This document shows positions 1 through 10,165 of a DNA stretch of 64,000 nucleotides, piece by piece. The stretch's first letter is position 1, and every line of letters begins with the position of its first letter. A program made the position numbers and the translations under genes. This DNA comes from Cricetomys ansorgei (Eukaryota > Chordata > Mammalia > Rodentia > Nesomyidae), in contig JAMJFZ010000597.1 of assembly GCA_026225945.1 (NCBI GenBank), forward strand, positions 6,280,001 through 6,344,000, given 5' to 3'. A model generated the notes under the pieces. That model saw only the letters and a program-made list of their open reading frames with translations. It searched no databases and had not been told where the DNA came from.

Positions 1-344
1 GTTCTGGACTCACTGCAGATGAGTAATAGGGGATTTTGACTAGCCAGTATTATCAGTATTTTGATTGGGAAATAATGGGGTGGGGGAGGGGTGGGGACTG
101 GAGTGTCCAAGGTGTGTGGTTTAGGAATGTGTCACAAGGGAGGAAATGGTGTATGTGTGTGTGTTGGGGGAGGGATGCTAAGTCATTCACAAAGTCTTCA
201 AGCCCTTGAGACAGCCCGGGATTCAGAAGCTTTGGATTTAGGAATCACTTACACGTGGAACCTGCAGTGTGTTCGCCATTGGGCACAGCGCACGTGTAGG
301 GAGGAATGAAAACGTATGGCTTGTTTGAATTGCTTTGGAATGGT
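1..344. other. Unique sequence with a strong G-quadruplex motif
   Basis: No gene or repeat recognised. Positions 77-96 hold four runs of at least four G separated by single T, A and T bases, an unusually compact quadruplex pattern. A short GT-rich stretch follows near 150-165. Confidence 0.6.
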
Positions 345-500
345 GCTGTCTTGTTTAGCCCTCCTAACAACCCAATGACCAAGGAACTCTAGGAATCTCC
401 CATTTTGCATCTGAAGAAACTTGAGCTCACTAGCAAGGTCAAGTTAATTTTTTTCAAGGTCACACAGCAATAAGGCTGTGGCGCAGACGTTTCCAACCAG
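345..500 (+). repeat. MIR SINE (ancient mammalian)
   Basis: The segment follows the MIR core: 'CCTCCTAACAACCC', then 'CCCATTTTGCATCTGAAGAAAC', then 'AAGGTCACACAGCAATAAGGC'. The order and spacing (oligo 'cccattttacagatgaggaaac', then 'aaggtcacacagc') fit a sense-strand copy. Divergence is high, as expected for this age. Confidence 0.75.
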
Positions 501-1499
501 GCCAGTCAATACAACTAAGTGCACCTTGGAAGTTCGTTGTTGTAGGGATACAGTTTAGTGTTGAGGGAATGGGGTGGGGAGGGAGAGGAAAGCGATCAGG
601 AAGTCCCATATGTGTGTTTGAGAGTTGATAAGCGGGCAAGAGAGAGTCAAGATAGACCATTATCTTCTTAACTTTGAGTTTTGGGAAAGGAACCACTTAG
701 TGGTTTTCTTTGGATTCTAGGCCCCTTCTGCCCAAAGATGGTGAAGGTGTATTTGTAGGTAGTTGCAGGATTGTAGCAGGTGACTTCCCAGAGATCATTC
801 TTGTTTAGAGTGGTATGCCATAGGCCTTGGCATGACTTGTGGAGCCTGCGTTCAGAGACAGCTCCTTATCATGAAGCAGCATGATTCTGAGCAGGGGATT
901 GAGGGTGCTTATGGTCAAGCGGCGTGAAAGCTGGCGACATAGCTTGGTACCATGTCATGGAGGAGGACATGTGCCCCATACCAGGATGCCCTGACTCAGA
1001 GTAGAGCAAAACCTCTGCTGTTTCAGAAGAGGTGACATGACTGACATGACTCGCTCACTGTGTACAAAGCCACCTCTGTGGGCGAGGACGAGTTAAGGTG
1101 CTTCTTGAACTCTTCCACTGGCATTGGAGCTGATGCTGGTATGTGGGCCTTGTGGATGGAGAACGTTCCCAAGGTGGAACCCACAGAGAAAGCTGACCAG
1201 AAGTGGTTTGTGTTGGGGTTCTGCTCCTGGGTGGTGGGGAGGTAGGTGGACTATGAAATGAGATGGGGAGTGGAGACAGGAGAGGCAGGTTTGAGAGAGG
1301 ATGCCAATACAGTGCCTTGCATCATGCATTTGTCCCAGGTTATCTGACCATGGGAGTTGGAAATCTACGCCTAGAGTTCAGATTGGAAATGCACACAGAG
1401 AAGTGTACCCTCATACTCCCGAGAGTGGTGGTGGCGGCCGGCTGCCCATGTTGCCTGGTTAACTGTTTAGCAAGGCCAAAACTAGTGTAGATTAAAAAC
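501..1499. other. Unique sequence, no gene seen
   Basis: No repeat or coding signature recognised. Short overlapping ORFs occur on both strands near 1060-1490 but share no recognisable domain and lack splice context. A 9-bp tandem 'TGACATGAC' lies near 1034-1051. Confidence 0.5.
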
Positions 1500-1668
1500 G
1501 TTATTACATGTGTGTGATATACGGTGCACACACATGTATATAGTTCAGAGAATAACCTGTGGCAGTCAGTTCTCCCCTTCTACCATGTGGGTTCCAGTCA
1601 TCCAGCTCAGGTCTTCAGGCTTGGGTGGACAAGAACCCTTACCTGCTGAATTATCCTGCAGTCCCCTA
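1500..1668 (-). repeat. B3-like SINE (B2 superfamily)
   Basis: Read on the minus strand the copy begins with a degenerate 'gagccat' type head and runs through the family body. On the plus strand this shows as 'GGCAGTCAGTTCTC', 'CTACCATGTGGGTTCC' and 'CTCAGGTCTTCAGGCTTG', followed by the inverted tRNA-like promoter region ending near 1665. Confidence 0.75.
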
Positions 1669-1765
1669 GTGTAAGGTTTTAAATTGAAATGTATCGAGGT
1701 GTGGGGAGAGAAAACAGATTACTTCCTGTGGGTCCTTCCTCTTCCCATTTCCCTTCCTCTCCTTC

Positions 1766-1962
1766 TGACAGGGTTTTATGTAGCCTGAACTTAGTATAAA
1801 GCCCAGAAGTATAACCTTAAACTTGTGTCCTGCTCCACCCCCATCTCCCTGGTGCTGGGATAGCATGGATGGTATTCCATGCCCCAGAGTGTGCGATGCT
1901 AGGGGTTGAACCTGGGGCCTTGTGTGTTAGGCTAGCTCTCTGCTGAGCTACACCCCAACACG
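1766..1962 (-). repeat. B4-like SINE (B1 plus ID fusion)
   Basis: A B1-like part (1766-1865, 'GACAGGGTTTTATGTAGCC' to 'GGTGCTGGGATAGCATG') is followed by an inverted ID-like part (1885-1955, 'GGGGTTGAACCTGGGGCC' to 'GCTGAGCTACACCCCA'). That order is the B4 arrangement on the minus strand. Confidence 0.7.
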
Positions 1963-2011
1963 ACCCCAAGATTACCCTTTTTATTTTTATTTTCTTACCA
2001 ACAATGGAATA

Positions 2012-2166
2012 GGTCCATGGTTCCTCAACCTGATTATCAGCAACAGAAGCTTGAGTGGCTGAGAGGGGAGCGGGAGAGGGAGAGGGGTAAGGAGGGAAAT
2101 GGGCGCAGGGGGTGGGGGAGTACACTTGGGCGAATAAGTTCGTCATCCAAGTTTGAGAGCCACAGG
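2012..2166 (+). mobile_element. MER5A-like hAT-Charlie DNA transposon remnant
   Basis: The left end near 2018 ('CCATGGTTCCTCAACCTG') and right end near 2145-2166 ('CCAAGTTTGAGAGCCACAGG') resemble the inverted termini of MER5A (CAGTGGTTCTCAAA... / ...TTTGAGAACCACTG). The length, about 150 bp, is slightly below the usual 189 bp. The interior is purine-rich and holds G-quadruplex motifs at 2065-2086 and 2101-2118, so the middle may be replaced. Confidence 0.5.
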
Positions 2167-2707
2167 GCTGGGCAGCAGTTCAGTCTTTTAAGCTGTTGAA
2201 AGAACCACATGAGCAGAGTGACTCCTGCCATCCTCACATTGTGAGCTGAGTTGACATCTTTGTCCAGACTGCTTTTTACCCACTGGGAACATGATCATGA
2301 GCCAGGCTCTGGGGTGCCGTGAGGAGCGGTAGTGGTCTTTGACCACATGTGCAAGGAGACATGACACCTTGATGGCTATCAAGTTAAGAGGAGACTGATT
2401 TTTAGGGTGGGAGGGCAGGCTAGGTGAGCTAGGGAGAGGAGTCGTTGAGGTTATTTTTGATAGAGCAAAAGCGAGAAGGGACTTTAAAGGGCGGGACGTC
2501 TTCTGTTTCCATGTACAGTGGAGGAGATGAATGGAGGGCTGACAGTGATTAAGGCCGCATGGCTGCACTGGCCCACGGGCTGTGGAGGAGTGAGTGGGGC
2601 GGGCTTAGTACAGCTGTGGGAATGGGACCTAGACAGACAGGGTGAGCAGAATTGCCGGCCGAACCACAAAGGGCCCAAGGGAAGTTGGAGGCTATTACTT
2701 TTCTTTC
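2167..2707. other. Unique sequence, no gene seen
   Basis: No repeat or domain recognised. Short ORFs occur on both strands but none has family features. Confidence 0.5.
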
Positions 2708-3240
2708 TTTATTGAAAATTTTATTGAGATAATTATAGATTCACATGCGATTGTAAGAAATGCACAACGGGCTCCTTTGTATACGCTTTGCCCATTTCCC
2801 CCAGTGGTTAGATTTTACACAGTTGTGATAGCTCAGCCAGGATGCTTACATCAACACAACCCATCAATGTTACTCAGATTTCCCCAGTTGTGTGTGTGTG
2901 TGCGTGCTCATGTACAGTCAGGTTCTTTAGGCTGTGTGCAGAATAGATCTAATACCACAAGGAGACCTGGGTGGCTCTGTATTGACTGTGGCACACTCTG
3001 TCCTGCCCCTTCCTTACCCATCTCTGTCTTCTGGCAACCGCCAATCTGCCCTCCGTTTCTGAAATGTTATCACTTTAAGCTTTTCATATTAATGGAGGTA
3101 CGCATGTGATATGCATAGTCTTTTGATGGTGGCATTTTTCCCCACTCAGCTCCATTCACTCATTTCCTGGGGATGATCCAGTTATCCATTTTTATTGCTA
3201 AGACGCTTCCCACAGTGTAGGTGAACCACAAATCATTTAA
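2708..3240 (-). mobile_element. LINE-1 3' end, antisense, first part
   Basis: 'TTTTATTGAGATAATTATAG', 'TTTCCCCCAGTGGTTAGATT', 'CTCAGATTTCCCCAGTT', 'CTGGCAACCGCCAATCTGCC' and 'TTTTTATTGCTAAGACG' follow the order of the inverted 3' end of old mammalian L1 elements. No intact ORF remains. The element continues after a SINE insertion at 3241-3566. Confidence 0.75.
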
Positions 3241-3566
3241 CCTTTGTGTGTTTGTATATGTGGTATGGTGTGCATATATGTGTGGGTGTGTGCACTTACA
3301 TACACACACGTGTGGAGGCCGGATAACTTCAGGTGTTCCATCACTCTCCGCTTTATTGCCCTGAGATGGTGTCTCTTGATGAACCTGGATCTAGGCTCAT
3401 AGATAGCTAGCCCTAAGATGCTCCTGTCTCTGTCCCTACAGCACAGGGGCAGCAGGTGTTAACAACACTGCTGTGCCTTGAGTTTGACAGGGACGCTGGG
3501 ATTTGAACTCAGGTTCTCATGCTTACACAGCAAGCATTCTTAGCCACTGAGCCATCTCCCCATCCT
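3241..3566 (-). repeat. Two-part SINE (tRNA-like head, 7SL-like body), inserted in LINE-1
   Basis: Plus-strand order is a GT-rich tail (3241-3310), 'GTGTGGAGGCCGGATAACTTC', 'ATGGTGTCTCTTGATGAACC', a body, then 'GGGATTTGAACTCAGGTTCTC' and 'GCCACTGAGCCATCTCCCC', which is an inverted Pol III promoter-type head. The same layout recurs near 20.1, 23.8-24.2, 31.7, 34.7, 41.0, 49.9 and 55.1 kb. I could not assign a subfamily name. Confidence 0.6.
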
Positions 3567-3960
3567 AGGTTCAAATGGTTAAACATACATCGGTGGGTAT
3601 ATAGCCTTTCTTTCAACACTTCCACTCCATTATGAAGATTCTTTTTTCGGTTTCTATCTGAGCGTCGGGAGGATATTTCTGTCTGAACATTGAACTCCGC
3701 AGCTATTTCCCAGGGCGGCTGGACTGTTTTCGTTTTCTCGCCTACGTTCTCTGCTTCCTCACCACTGTGTGGTCCTGTCCACCTTTACTGTGTATATTCT
3801 CCATTGTAAAAATTGTATCGCTAGCTCCTTTGTTCCTAATTTGCTTTTCGTTGGTGACTTCTGAGGTTGACTGTCTTTTCCACGCATTCATTTGGGGTTA
3901 TATAGTCTGTGGTAGTGACATCGCTTCAGGGGCTTGTTTTTCCCTCCATCTTGGAGTTGG
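3567..3960 (-). mobile_element. LINE-1 3' region, antisense, continuation
   Basis: Continues the LINE-1 of 2708-3240. 'TCTGTCTGAACATTGA', 'CACCTTTACTGTGTATATTC' and 'AATTTGCTTTTCGTTGGTGA' match, in order, the inverted L1 region downstream of ORF2. Strongly diverged. Confidence 0.6.
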
Positions 3961-4125
3961 AGATTTGGAGATTCTTCTAGACACAAGAGTTGTGCGGATT
4001 ATGGTTTACAGTTACTTTCTCCTTTATTGTATCTTTTATTTTTTTCTTTTCCACATTGGGGCTGGAGGGATGAACACCAAATACCAACCAAACAGAAACT
4101 TCCGGGTGAGTGGGGTGTTTTGTTT

Positions 4126-4210
4126 GTTGGTTTATTGAGACGTGATCTGGTTTGAACTCCTGACTCTCTTGCCTCTGTCTCTCAAGTGCTGAGACTGTGT
4201 CACCAGGCCC
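4126..4210 (-). repeat. Degenerate B1 fragment
   Basis: 'TTTATTGAGACGTGATCTGG', 'TTTGAACTCCTGACTCTC' and 'CAAGTGCTGAGACTGTGTCA' fit an inverted B1 with a large internal deletion. Confidence 0.55.
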
Positions 4211-4380
4211 AGTTGGGTAAAACTTTTAACAAAAACCAGAAGCTTAATTTTCATGTTGTCTGTGGGGTTAGCTTTCCCTTCTGAGTCATGCTCAGTGCCC
4301 GGCCTTGGGCCCTGAAGGAGTTTCTCTGTTTTGTTACTTTAAAAATTCCGGAAAAAAAAAAAGAAAAATTTCCCCAAAAA

Positions 4381-4531
4381 GTCGGGTGTTGGTGGCGCAT
4401 GTCTTTAATCCCAGCACTTGGGAGGTGGAGGCAGGCCTATCTCTGTGAGTTTCAGGACAGCCAGAGTTAAAACAGAGAAACCCTGTCTCGAAAAACCAAA
4501 AATATAAAGCAAAACAAAACAACAACAAAAT
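4381..4531 (+). repeat. B1 SINE
   Basis: Begins 'GTCGGGTGTTGGTGGCGCAT', has 'TTTAATCCCAGCACTTGGGA' and ends 'GAGAAACCCTGTCTCG' followed by an A-rich tail with (AAAAC)-like units. It lacks about 25 bp of the 'gaggccagcctggtctaca' segment. Confidence 0.93.
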
Positions 4532-4559
4532 TCCATGTTTCATACCATAGTGTGCAGTC

Positions 4560-5638
4560 CATCTTGAATTAAATTCCGTGTAAGGTGGAGAGCTATTTCT
4601 TAAGGGAAGCCATTGGCATGATTTAATATCTTGGGTCTATCCAAAGTCTAACATCAGGGTGGGAGCTAGTGTGTTTGGAGATGGAGACTGTGGGAGACTG
4701 GAGGGGCCCAGTTATGACCCATGGAGCCTGTTGGAGGCCCTATTGGATGTGAGAGTGGGGAAAGATTGCAGGCTCTTGAGTAGACAGGGAGATTCTGAGT
4801 GAGTTTGCGATATGGCCACAGGTATAGCCAGGTGTGTGAATGTGGGCCATGGTCAGGGAGACCGAGGAAGAGCATCCAGGGCCTTCAGTGGTCTGTGTTG
4901 GTTCGGTTTGGCTGTTTCCATATGGAAGAAGTACAGTGTGTATTTATGTGTAAGCTACCCAAGTAACCCTTACTGGGGGACCCCTTGACTCTGCGTAGAA
5001 AAATTGATAGATTTGAATAGCGTGGGGGACCCGATAAACAGCAGGTGGCAGGACCTGGGGGAGGGGACTTTAGAGTCAGAAGACATGTCTCCTTTCTGTC
5101 TGGTCCCACAGCGTACGTACTTATGAGGTCTCTCCTTGGGCCAGTTGTCATCAGAAGAAGAATGGGGGCAAGAAAGCCAAGGTTTCCTCCCTACTCCTCA
5201 GCAGCATCGGGAGAGAACGCAGTCATGTGAGAGCATGCTTCTAACAGAACTAACTGGTCTAGGGCTGCCAGAAGGCTTGGCTTCAAGAGTGCTTTGTTAA
5301 GGAGAGACTGGACTGAGCTCTCCTATTTGCAGTTTCCGCAAAGGAAGAGAGTGTAGCTGAGTAGAGTGGATTTTTATGAGCCCGAGTCACATGTGCTGAG
5401 GGACTGGGAAAGCCTGTTGGGAAGAGGGGAGGAGCCCCAAAGCTGGCAGGAGGCTCTGTAGGCTCAGAGAGGAGGAAGCAGACTGCCTTATAGTCCCCTC
5501 TCAATCCCCCTGTCAACTCCTAACAGAGCCCCAGGTCCTTGCTTAGTGATGGCTTGTGTTTCACATGAGAGTGTGTGTCTAGTTTATCTGTTGGTATCCT
5601 GTTCCATTGATACTGAAATCTGTCAACAAGTGTAAATT
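4560..5638. other. Unique sequence, no gene seen
   Basis: Mostly G-rich plus-strand sequence without recognised repeats. ORFs here are under 90 codons. Confidence 0.5.
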
Positions 5639-5668
5639 AATATATATATATATATATATGTATGTATG
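5639..5668. repeat. (TA)n microsatellite
   Basis: About ten TA units followed by TATG units. Confidence 0.95.
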
Positions 5669-6905
5669 CAAAGCTTTGTTGGTTACTAAGTAAAGGTTCT
5701 GTCTTTGACATTATTCAACTTAGTACATTTAAAATACTATAAATGCATCATGTGTGTGGGATCACAGAGAAAAATCTGGAGTAATTTACAACGGATTCCC
5801 AGTGGCTGCTGAGGGGAAATGGGAATGCAGTGCTCATTTCTATTATGGGATTTCTATTAATGGGGTTTTAAAAATAGCAAACATATGTTACTTTTGGAAT
5901 TAGAGGAAAAGAGATAATTATATCAAGTTCATTTTTTTCTTCCAAATAAGAACTACTCACTAAAGACAGTCGTGAAGAATAGCAAAGAGTAGAAAGGGAG
6001 TCTCGGTGCCTGGGTGCACTGCGGCAAGGTGTCTCCAGAGTCCCAGGAAGACACAGCAGGTTCCCTGGGTGGGAGGATGGGGTTCAGAGAGCATCAGCCA
6101 CTCAGGGTGGCTGGGATGCTGAGCTTGGGACACAGGGGGTCACAGAGTCTGTGCTAGGGTGGAGATGCAGAACAGAGTGTTCTTAGCATGGGCTTTGGGA
6201 CTTGAGTGCTGGAGTTAAACAGGTGCCCAGCCACTTGGGTTTGTCAGTCAGCTGTTCAGACCAACAGTCAGAATGATCCTGCATTATGTCTTATGATAAG
6301 TGGGGGCCTGGGGGGGCATTCACATCTATTCAGATGCCTGGAGGCTGGGTGCCATCTGAGGGAGGTTGGAGCTCTGCCGAGCTGGGATTTTCTCTCATTC
6401 AGTCTGTGCTTGAGAACAGACCTGGTTTATTATCGGGGTGTTGGAGGGGAATGTCTGTTTTTAAAAATGCCAGTAGTTTTTCTGATCACATGCTATTCTT
6501 TGTAACAGATTCCTGGCAAGTAATCTTCTACTTGCCCTGCCTTTGGGCACAGTTGGTACGTTTAGCATTTGAAAATGCTCCAGGGACTTTATGGCATGTT
6601 GCAAAGTCTCACTTGACTCTAATCACTCATTAGATTATAGTTCATTGCAGATGGGTTTCATTGACCTGATGCTTCTCTTAAGAGTCTATCTGCCCTCCTT
6701 CCCTTTCTTAAACGCTTCCATTGCAGGTAAATAACAAAGTCAAATTTGTACTTTGAAGGCCATCTGGATATTATTCCTTAACTACTCTTCCTGTATCAAT
6801 ATTCTTTCTCTCCCTTTTGACCTTCTAGTACACAGACTGAAAGGTGTGGCAGTGAAGCCTGCTGCCTGGGCCATTAGATTTATTGGGGGTGGGGGATGGG
6901 ATACA
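5669..6905. other. Unique sequence, no gene seen
   Basis: AT-rich to about 5950, then of mixed composition. No repeats recognised. ORFs at 6206-6505 and 6286-6633 overlap in different frames and show no domain. Confidence 0.5.
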
Positions 6906-6909
6906 ACCA

Positions 6910-6985
6910 AAGTTGCCAGGTATAGGCACATTGAGGACATTCTGATCTATCAAGACCTAGTAGTGAGACCCTGTCTTAAAACACA
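6910..6985 (+). repeat. Possible B1/B4 3' fragment
   Basis: 'CAAGACCTAGTAGTGAGACC' followed by 'CTGTCTTAAAACACAG' resembles the 3' end of a B1 or B4 element. The 5' half is not recognisable. Confidence 0.35.
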
Positions 6986-6987
6986 GT

Positions 6988-7128
6988 GGGGGTGGGGTGT
7001 GGGAGGGAATTTCTCTCCTTTCCTCTCATCCCCTCCCTTCCCCTCCCCTCCCCTCCCCTTCCCTTCCCTCCCCTTCCCTGAGTCATTACCTGAAAATTTT
7101 TTGTAGAATTTTTTTTTTTTTTTTTTTG
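6988..7128. repeat. G-rich tract, (CCCCT)n tract and poly-T run
   Basis: Positions 6988-7007 have four G runs with short loops (quadruplex motif). A pyrimidine tract of CCCCT-like units follows at about 7016-7080, and a run of 19 T lies at 7109-7127. Confidence 0.85.
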
Positions 7129-7799
7129 CAAGCATCAGAGAAACTTTTAGACAAGGTAAAGAAGAGAATTCTCTTGAGGATATAATAAGTGACCCCGATA
7201 TTGGCAGGTACCATTTATTGTGTGTTGGTATAAGTTGGGTTTACCCATGCCTTGCAAGCTCTTGCAGGCCATCTTTCATTGTTACCTGTGAGTTGCTCAC
7301 TTCAGCGTTGAGATGGTCCTGGCAGCTGTCCCTGAGATGAATGCTTCTATTCCAAGCACAGTTGCTTCCATGACAGCTTAGAACTAGCTGTTTATAAGCC
7401 CTTTCCTGTGAGGTCTGGGGCAAGGTGATATCCTGATAAGAGCAGGCCTACCATACCTCTAAAGTAGCCAGAGTCTTAAACATGTGACATTAAAAGGGTA
7501 TTGGGGCAGGTTGCATGGCTGATGTCAGGTATCGGGCTGCGTGTTTATCCAGCTCACAGGCTCCATACTAGCATGTGTGGTTGTGTTTTCTGTCCTCTTG
7601 CAACACACAAGTTGCAGTGGAGATGGGATGTTGACTGTGAAAGATGTTATCAGATTACTTAGGTTACTAGGGTTGTAAACTGTGTAGGGAAGGCAAGCAT
7701 TCTTAGGTCCTGTATGTCTTAGGACAGTGCCTGTGGGCATTTCTAGCTGCAGTGGCTTCTCGGTAGCTTGAACACTGGACATGGTGATAAGAGCCTCTT
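7129..7799. other. Unique sequence, no gene seen
   Basis: No repeats or coding features recognised. Confidence 0.5.
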
Positions 7800-7993
7800 G
7801 AAATGTGTGTTATTATGGCCAGGTGTGGTGGTGCACATCTTTAATCCCAGTACTTCTGAAGGCAGAAGCAGGCAGATCTCTGAGTTCGAGGCCGTCCATA
7901 TCTACAGATTGAGTTCCAGGACAGCCTAGGTTACACAGAGAAACCTTAGCTCAACAAACAAAACAAAACAAAAGAAAGAAATGTGTGCTACTA
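7800..7993 (+). repeat. B1 SINE with target-site duplication
   Basis: The element spans about 7816-7977 ('GGCCAGGTGTGGTGGTGCAC', 'TTTAATCCCAGTACTTCTGA', A-rich tail with CAAAA units). Flanking direct repeats at 7800-7815 and 7978-7993 match at 14 of 16 positions, so this is an independent retroposition event. Confidence 0.92.
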
Positions 7994-8029
7994 AGGCCTG
8001 GACTGAACAGGGCAGGTGTTATGACGGGA

Positions 8030-8400
8030 CTTTGTAGTAGTAATAACATTTAATCATTATTATTTTGTGTGCAGTGTGCTGTGTACCATCCTAAACAACA
8101 TTCATTTAAGATTCTGGATTTTAACAAATGGCTGCTATCATTATTTCTGTAACACATATGACTTCTTAGGAGAGCTCACTGTTTGTGACCACAGTTTCTG
8201 AGAAATATTCCAGGGAGGGCATGGTGATGTCCTGACAAGGACATCCATGCAGCCTTAAACATTATCACGATCCAGAGAAAGGTCTAGTGACTTGCCTAGG
8301 ATTATATATAGCTTGTGATCTGGCCAAGCCGCAAGGCACAGTTTGGGTTCAGAGCCTGAGTTCTGATCTCTGCTATCTCAGGAGTCTGGCGTTCCCACAC
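8030..8400 (+). repeat. MIR SINE, interrupted
   Basis: 'TAGTAATAACATTTAATCAT', 'GTGCTGTGTACCATCCTAAA' and, after a gap, 'GAGAAAGGTCTAGTGACTTG' and 'GGGTTCAGAGCCTGAGTTCT' follow MIR order. About 90 bp near 8170-8265 do not fit MIR and may be an insertion. Confidence 0.6.
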
Positions 8401-8539
8401 TTCTACCTGCTCTGGTAGTTAGGGCTCTGGAGACAGTGGGAGAGGGAAGATGATTTTCTTGGATCTGTGGACACTTTTGATCCCATTCTCCACTTTGTAA
8501 ACTACTGGACCTTCAAAACCTTCAACAGTTAATTAACAC

Positions 8540-8655
8540 TTTGTGCAAAGGACCTGGGTTCATTTCCTAGCACCCACAACTGCCTGTGGCTCAGATTCTA
8601 GGGAGATCTGACTTTCTTCTGGCATCCACAGAACCAGGTACGCACCCAGTCCCTA
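8540..8655 (+). repeat. B2-related SINE fragment
   Basis: 'GGACCTGGGTTCATTTCC', 'TAGCACCCACAACTGCC' and 'GATCTGACTTTCTTCTGGCA' correspond to the B2 B-box region and body. The head is lost. It shares a 31-bp identical run (8554-8584 and 10078-10108) with the copy near 10.1 kb. Confidence 0.65.
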
Positions 8656-8889
8656 AGGATTTTCAGAAGGCAGGTGCTGTGGACTGACCTCTCTGTGCCC
8701 CTGCCCTCTGCAGGGCATCCGCTTCACTTCATACTTTGAAACCTTTGACTCAGTGTTAGTAATAAGCTTATTGTTTATTCCAAGAGGATTCCCTTTATCA
8801 CAGTCTCACCATTTTAAAAAAAAATCATATTTAAGGACATTCTGATGAAATAATGAGGACAGTCATGTATTTCTTAGATAAGAAACAGA

Positions 8890-8988
8890 GCTGGGTGGTG
8901 GTACCCCAGCACTGGGAGACAGAGGCAGATGAATCTCTTGAGTTGGAGGACAGCCAGGGCTACACAGAAAAACTCTCAAAGAAAACCG
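8890..8988 (+). repeat. B1 SINE, internally deleted
   Basis: 'GCTGGGTGGTGGTACCCCAG', 'GGGAGACAGAGGCAGATGAA' and 'GACAGCCAGGGCTACACAGA' are B1 segments in order, with short deletions. Confidence 0.8.
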
Positions 8989-10049
8989 TGTGTGTGTTGG
9001 GGGAAGCAGCCCAGGATCCCAGGATGCGTTTTCTGGTGAGAAGAAACTTGTTGTGGGGGGCATTGACAGTGGTGTCTGTGTGCCTGGGGTATTTTCAAAT
9101 GACAGGAATGAGTATATACATGCAGTTGCAGTCTTGCCTGTTGGGTTTTTGGTACATACATGCAGTTGCGTGCTCACATGTTGTGTTTTCCAGATCAATT
9201 CTGGGTTTAGTTTGAGTTGTTTGGTTAAAGAGTGTTTATTCTCAGTTGACATTGCATGTGTAAGCCTTTATGGAGTTTGGCTTGTGCTAGGGTAAGTTAC
9301 CAGACTATGGTCCTAGCCAGCCACTGGCTGGCTCAGGCTCCTGTGAGCTAGCTTATGGGAATCAGTAAAACTCAGATCGAGAGTAAAGCTAGAGTATGGA
9401 ACATCTAGAAGGATAGAAACAGAGAGAGCCGGCATTGTGAGGACACACCATCGAAGTTTCTCAGTGGATGTACCCACACAGAGGCTAGGAGCCTGTGCTG
9501 TAGAGAACTCCCCCACTGCTTGGGAGAATTATTCTCCCTTACAAGAGGCTGTGCCTGTAGTAATCCTGGCAGATGAGGTGGATTTGAGCCTGGGCAGAGG
9601 GGCTACAGAAGTGAAAAGGACAGGGTGCAGAGTGGGAATGGGCCTTTAGGTCTTTATATCAGAGACTGGGTAGGTATTTGAGCTGAGGTGGTCAGATGAA
9701 GGCTTCTCATCTGCCTGACTGGTGGTGTGTTTTGCAGAGAATGGCAGGCAGCATGGAGAAACAGGTCGTAGGGGGCAGTTTTGGAGCGTTACACTTGTAT
9801 TTGGAGAATTTCCGTGAAGCGGGGCTCTCCACAGGCACCTGATGGTTCGGGATTCATGCTCTGAGAACAGTTTGGAAGACACCAGCACAGTTGGTTGGGA
9901 GTTAGGACCTTGGAAGTGGAGAGATTGTGTTGGTGGTGGACAGGATAAGAGAGGAAGACTGAGAGGAGAGCCCAAGGGAAGTAGTAAGAGCCACTCATAG
10001 TCTGACCTCCATCTAGCTAATCTCTGTAGATACCTCAGTAAGCACCTGA
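8989..10049. other. Unique sequence, no gene seen
   Basis: ORFs of 100-129 codons occur on both strands at 8853-9295, partly inside the B1. They are antiparallel overlaps with no recognisable domain. Otherwise nothing recognised. Confidence 0.45.
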
Positions 10050-10165
10050 TGGTTCATTTTCATGAAATGCGGAGGAACTGGGTTCATTTCCTAGCACCCA
10101 CAACTGCCGGTGGCTCAGGTTCCATGGGGAGCCGACTTTCTTCTGACATCTACAGCACCAGGTAT
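10050..10165 (+). repeat. B2-related SINE fragment
   Basis: The same type as the copy at 8540-8655, including the shared 31-bp run at 10078-10108. The body 'CTTTCTTCTGACATCTACAG' follows. Confidence 0.6.
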
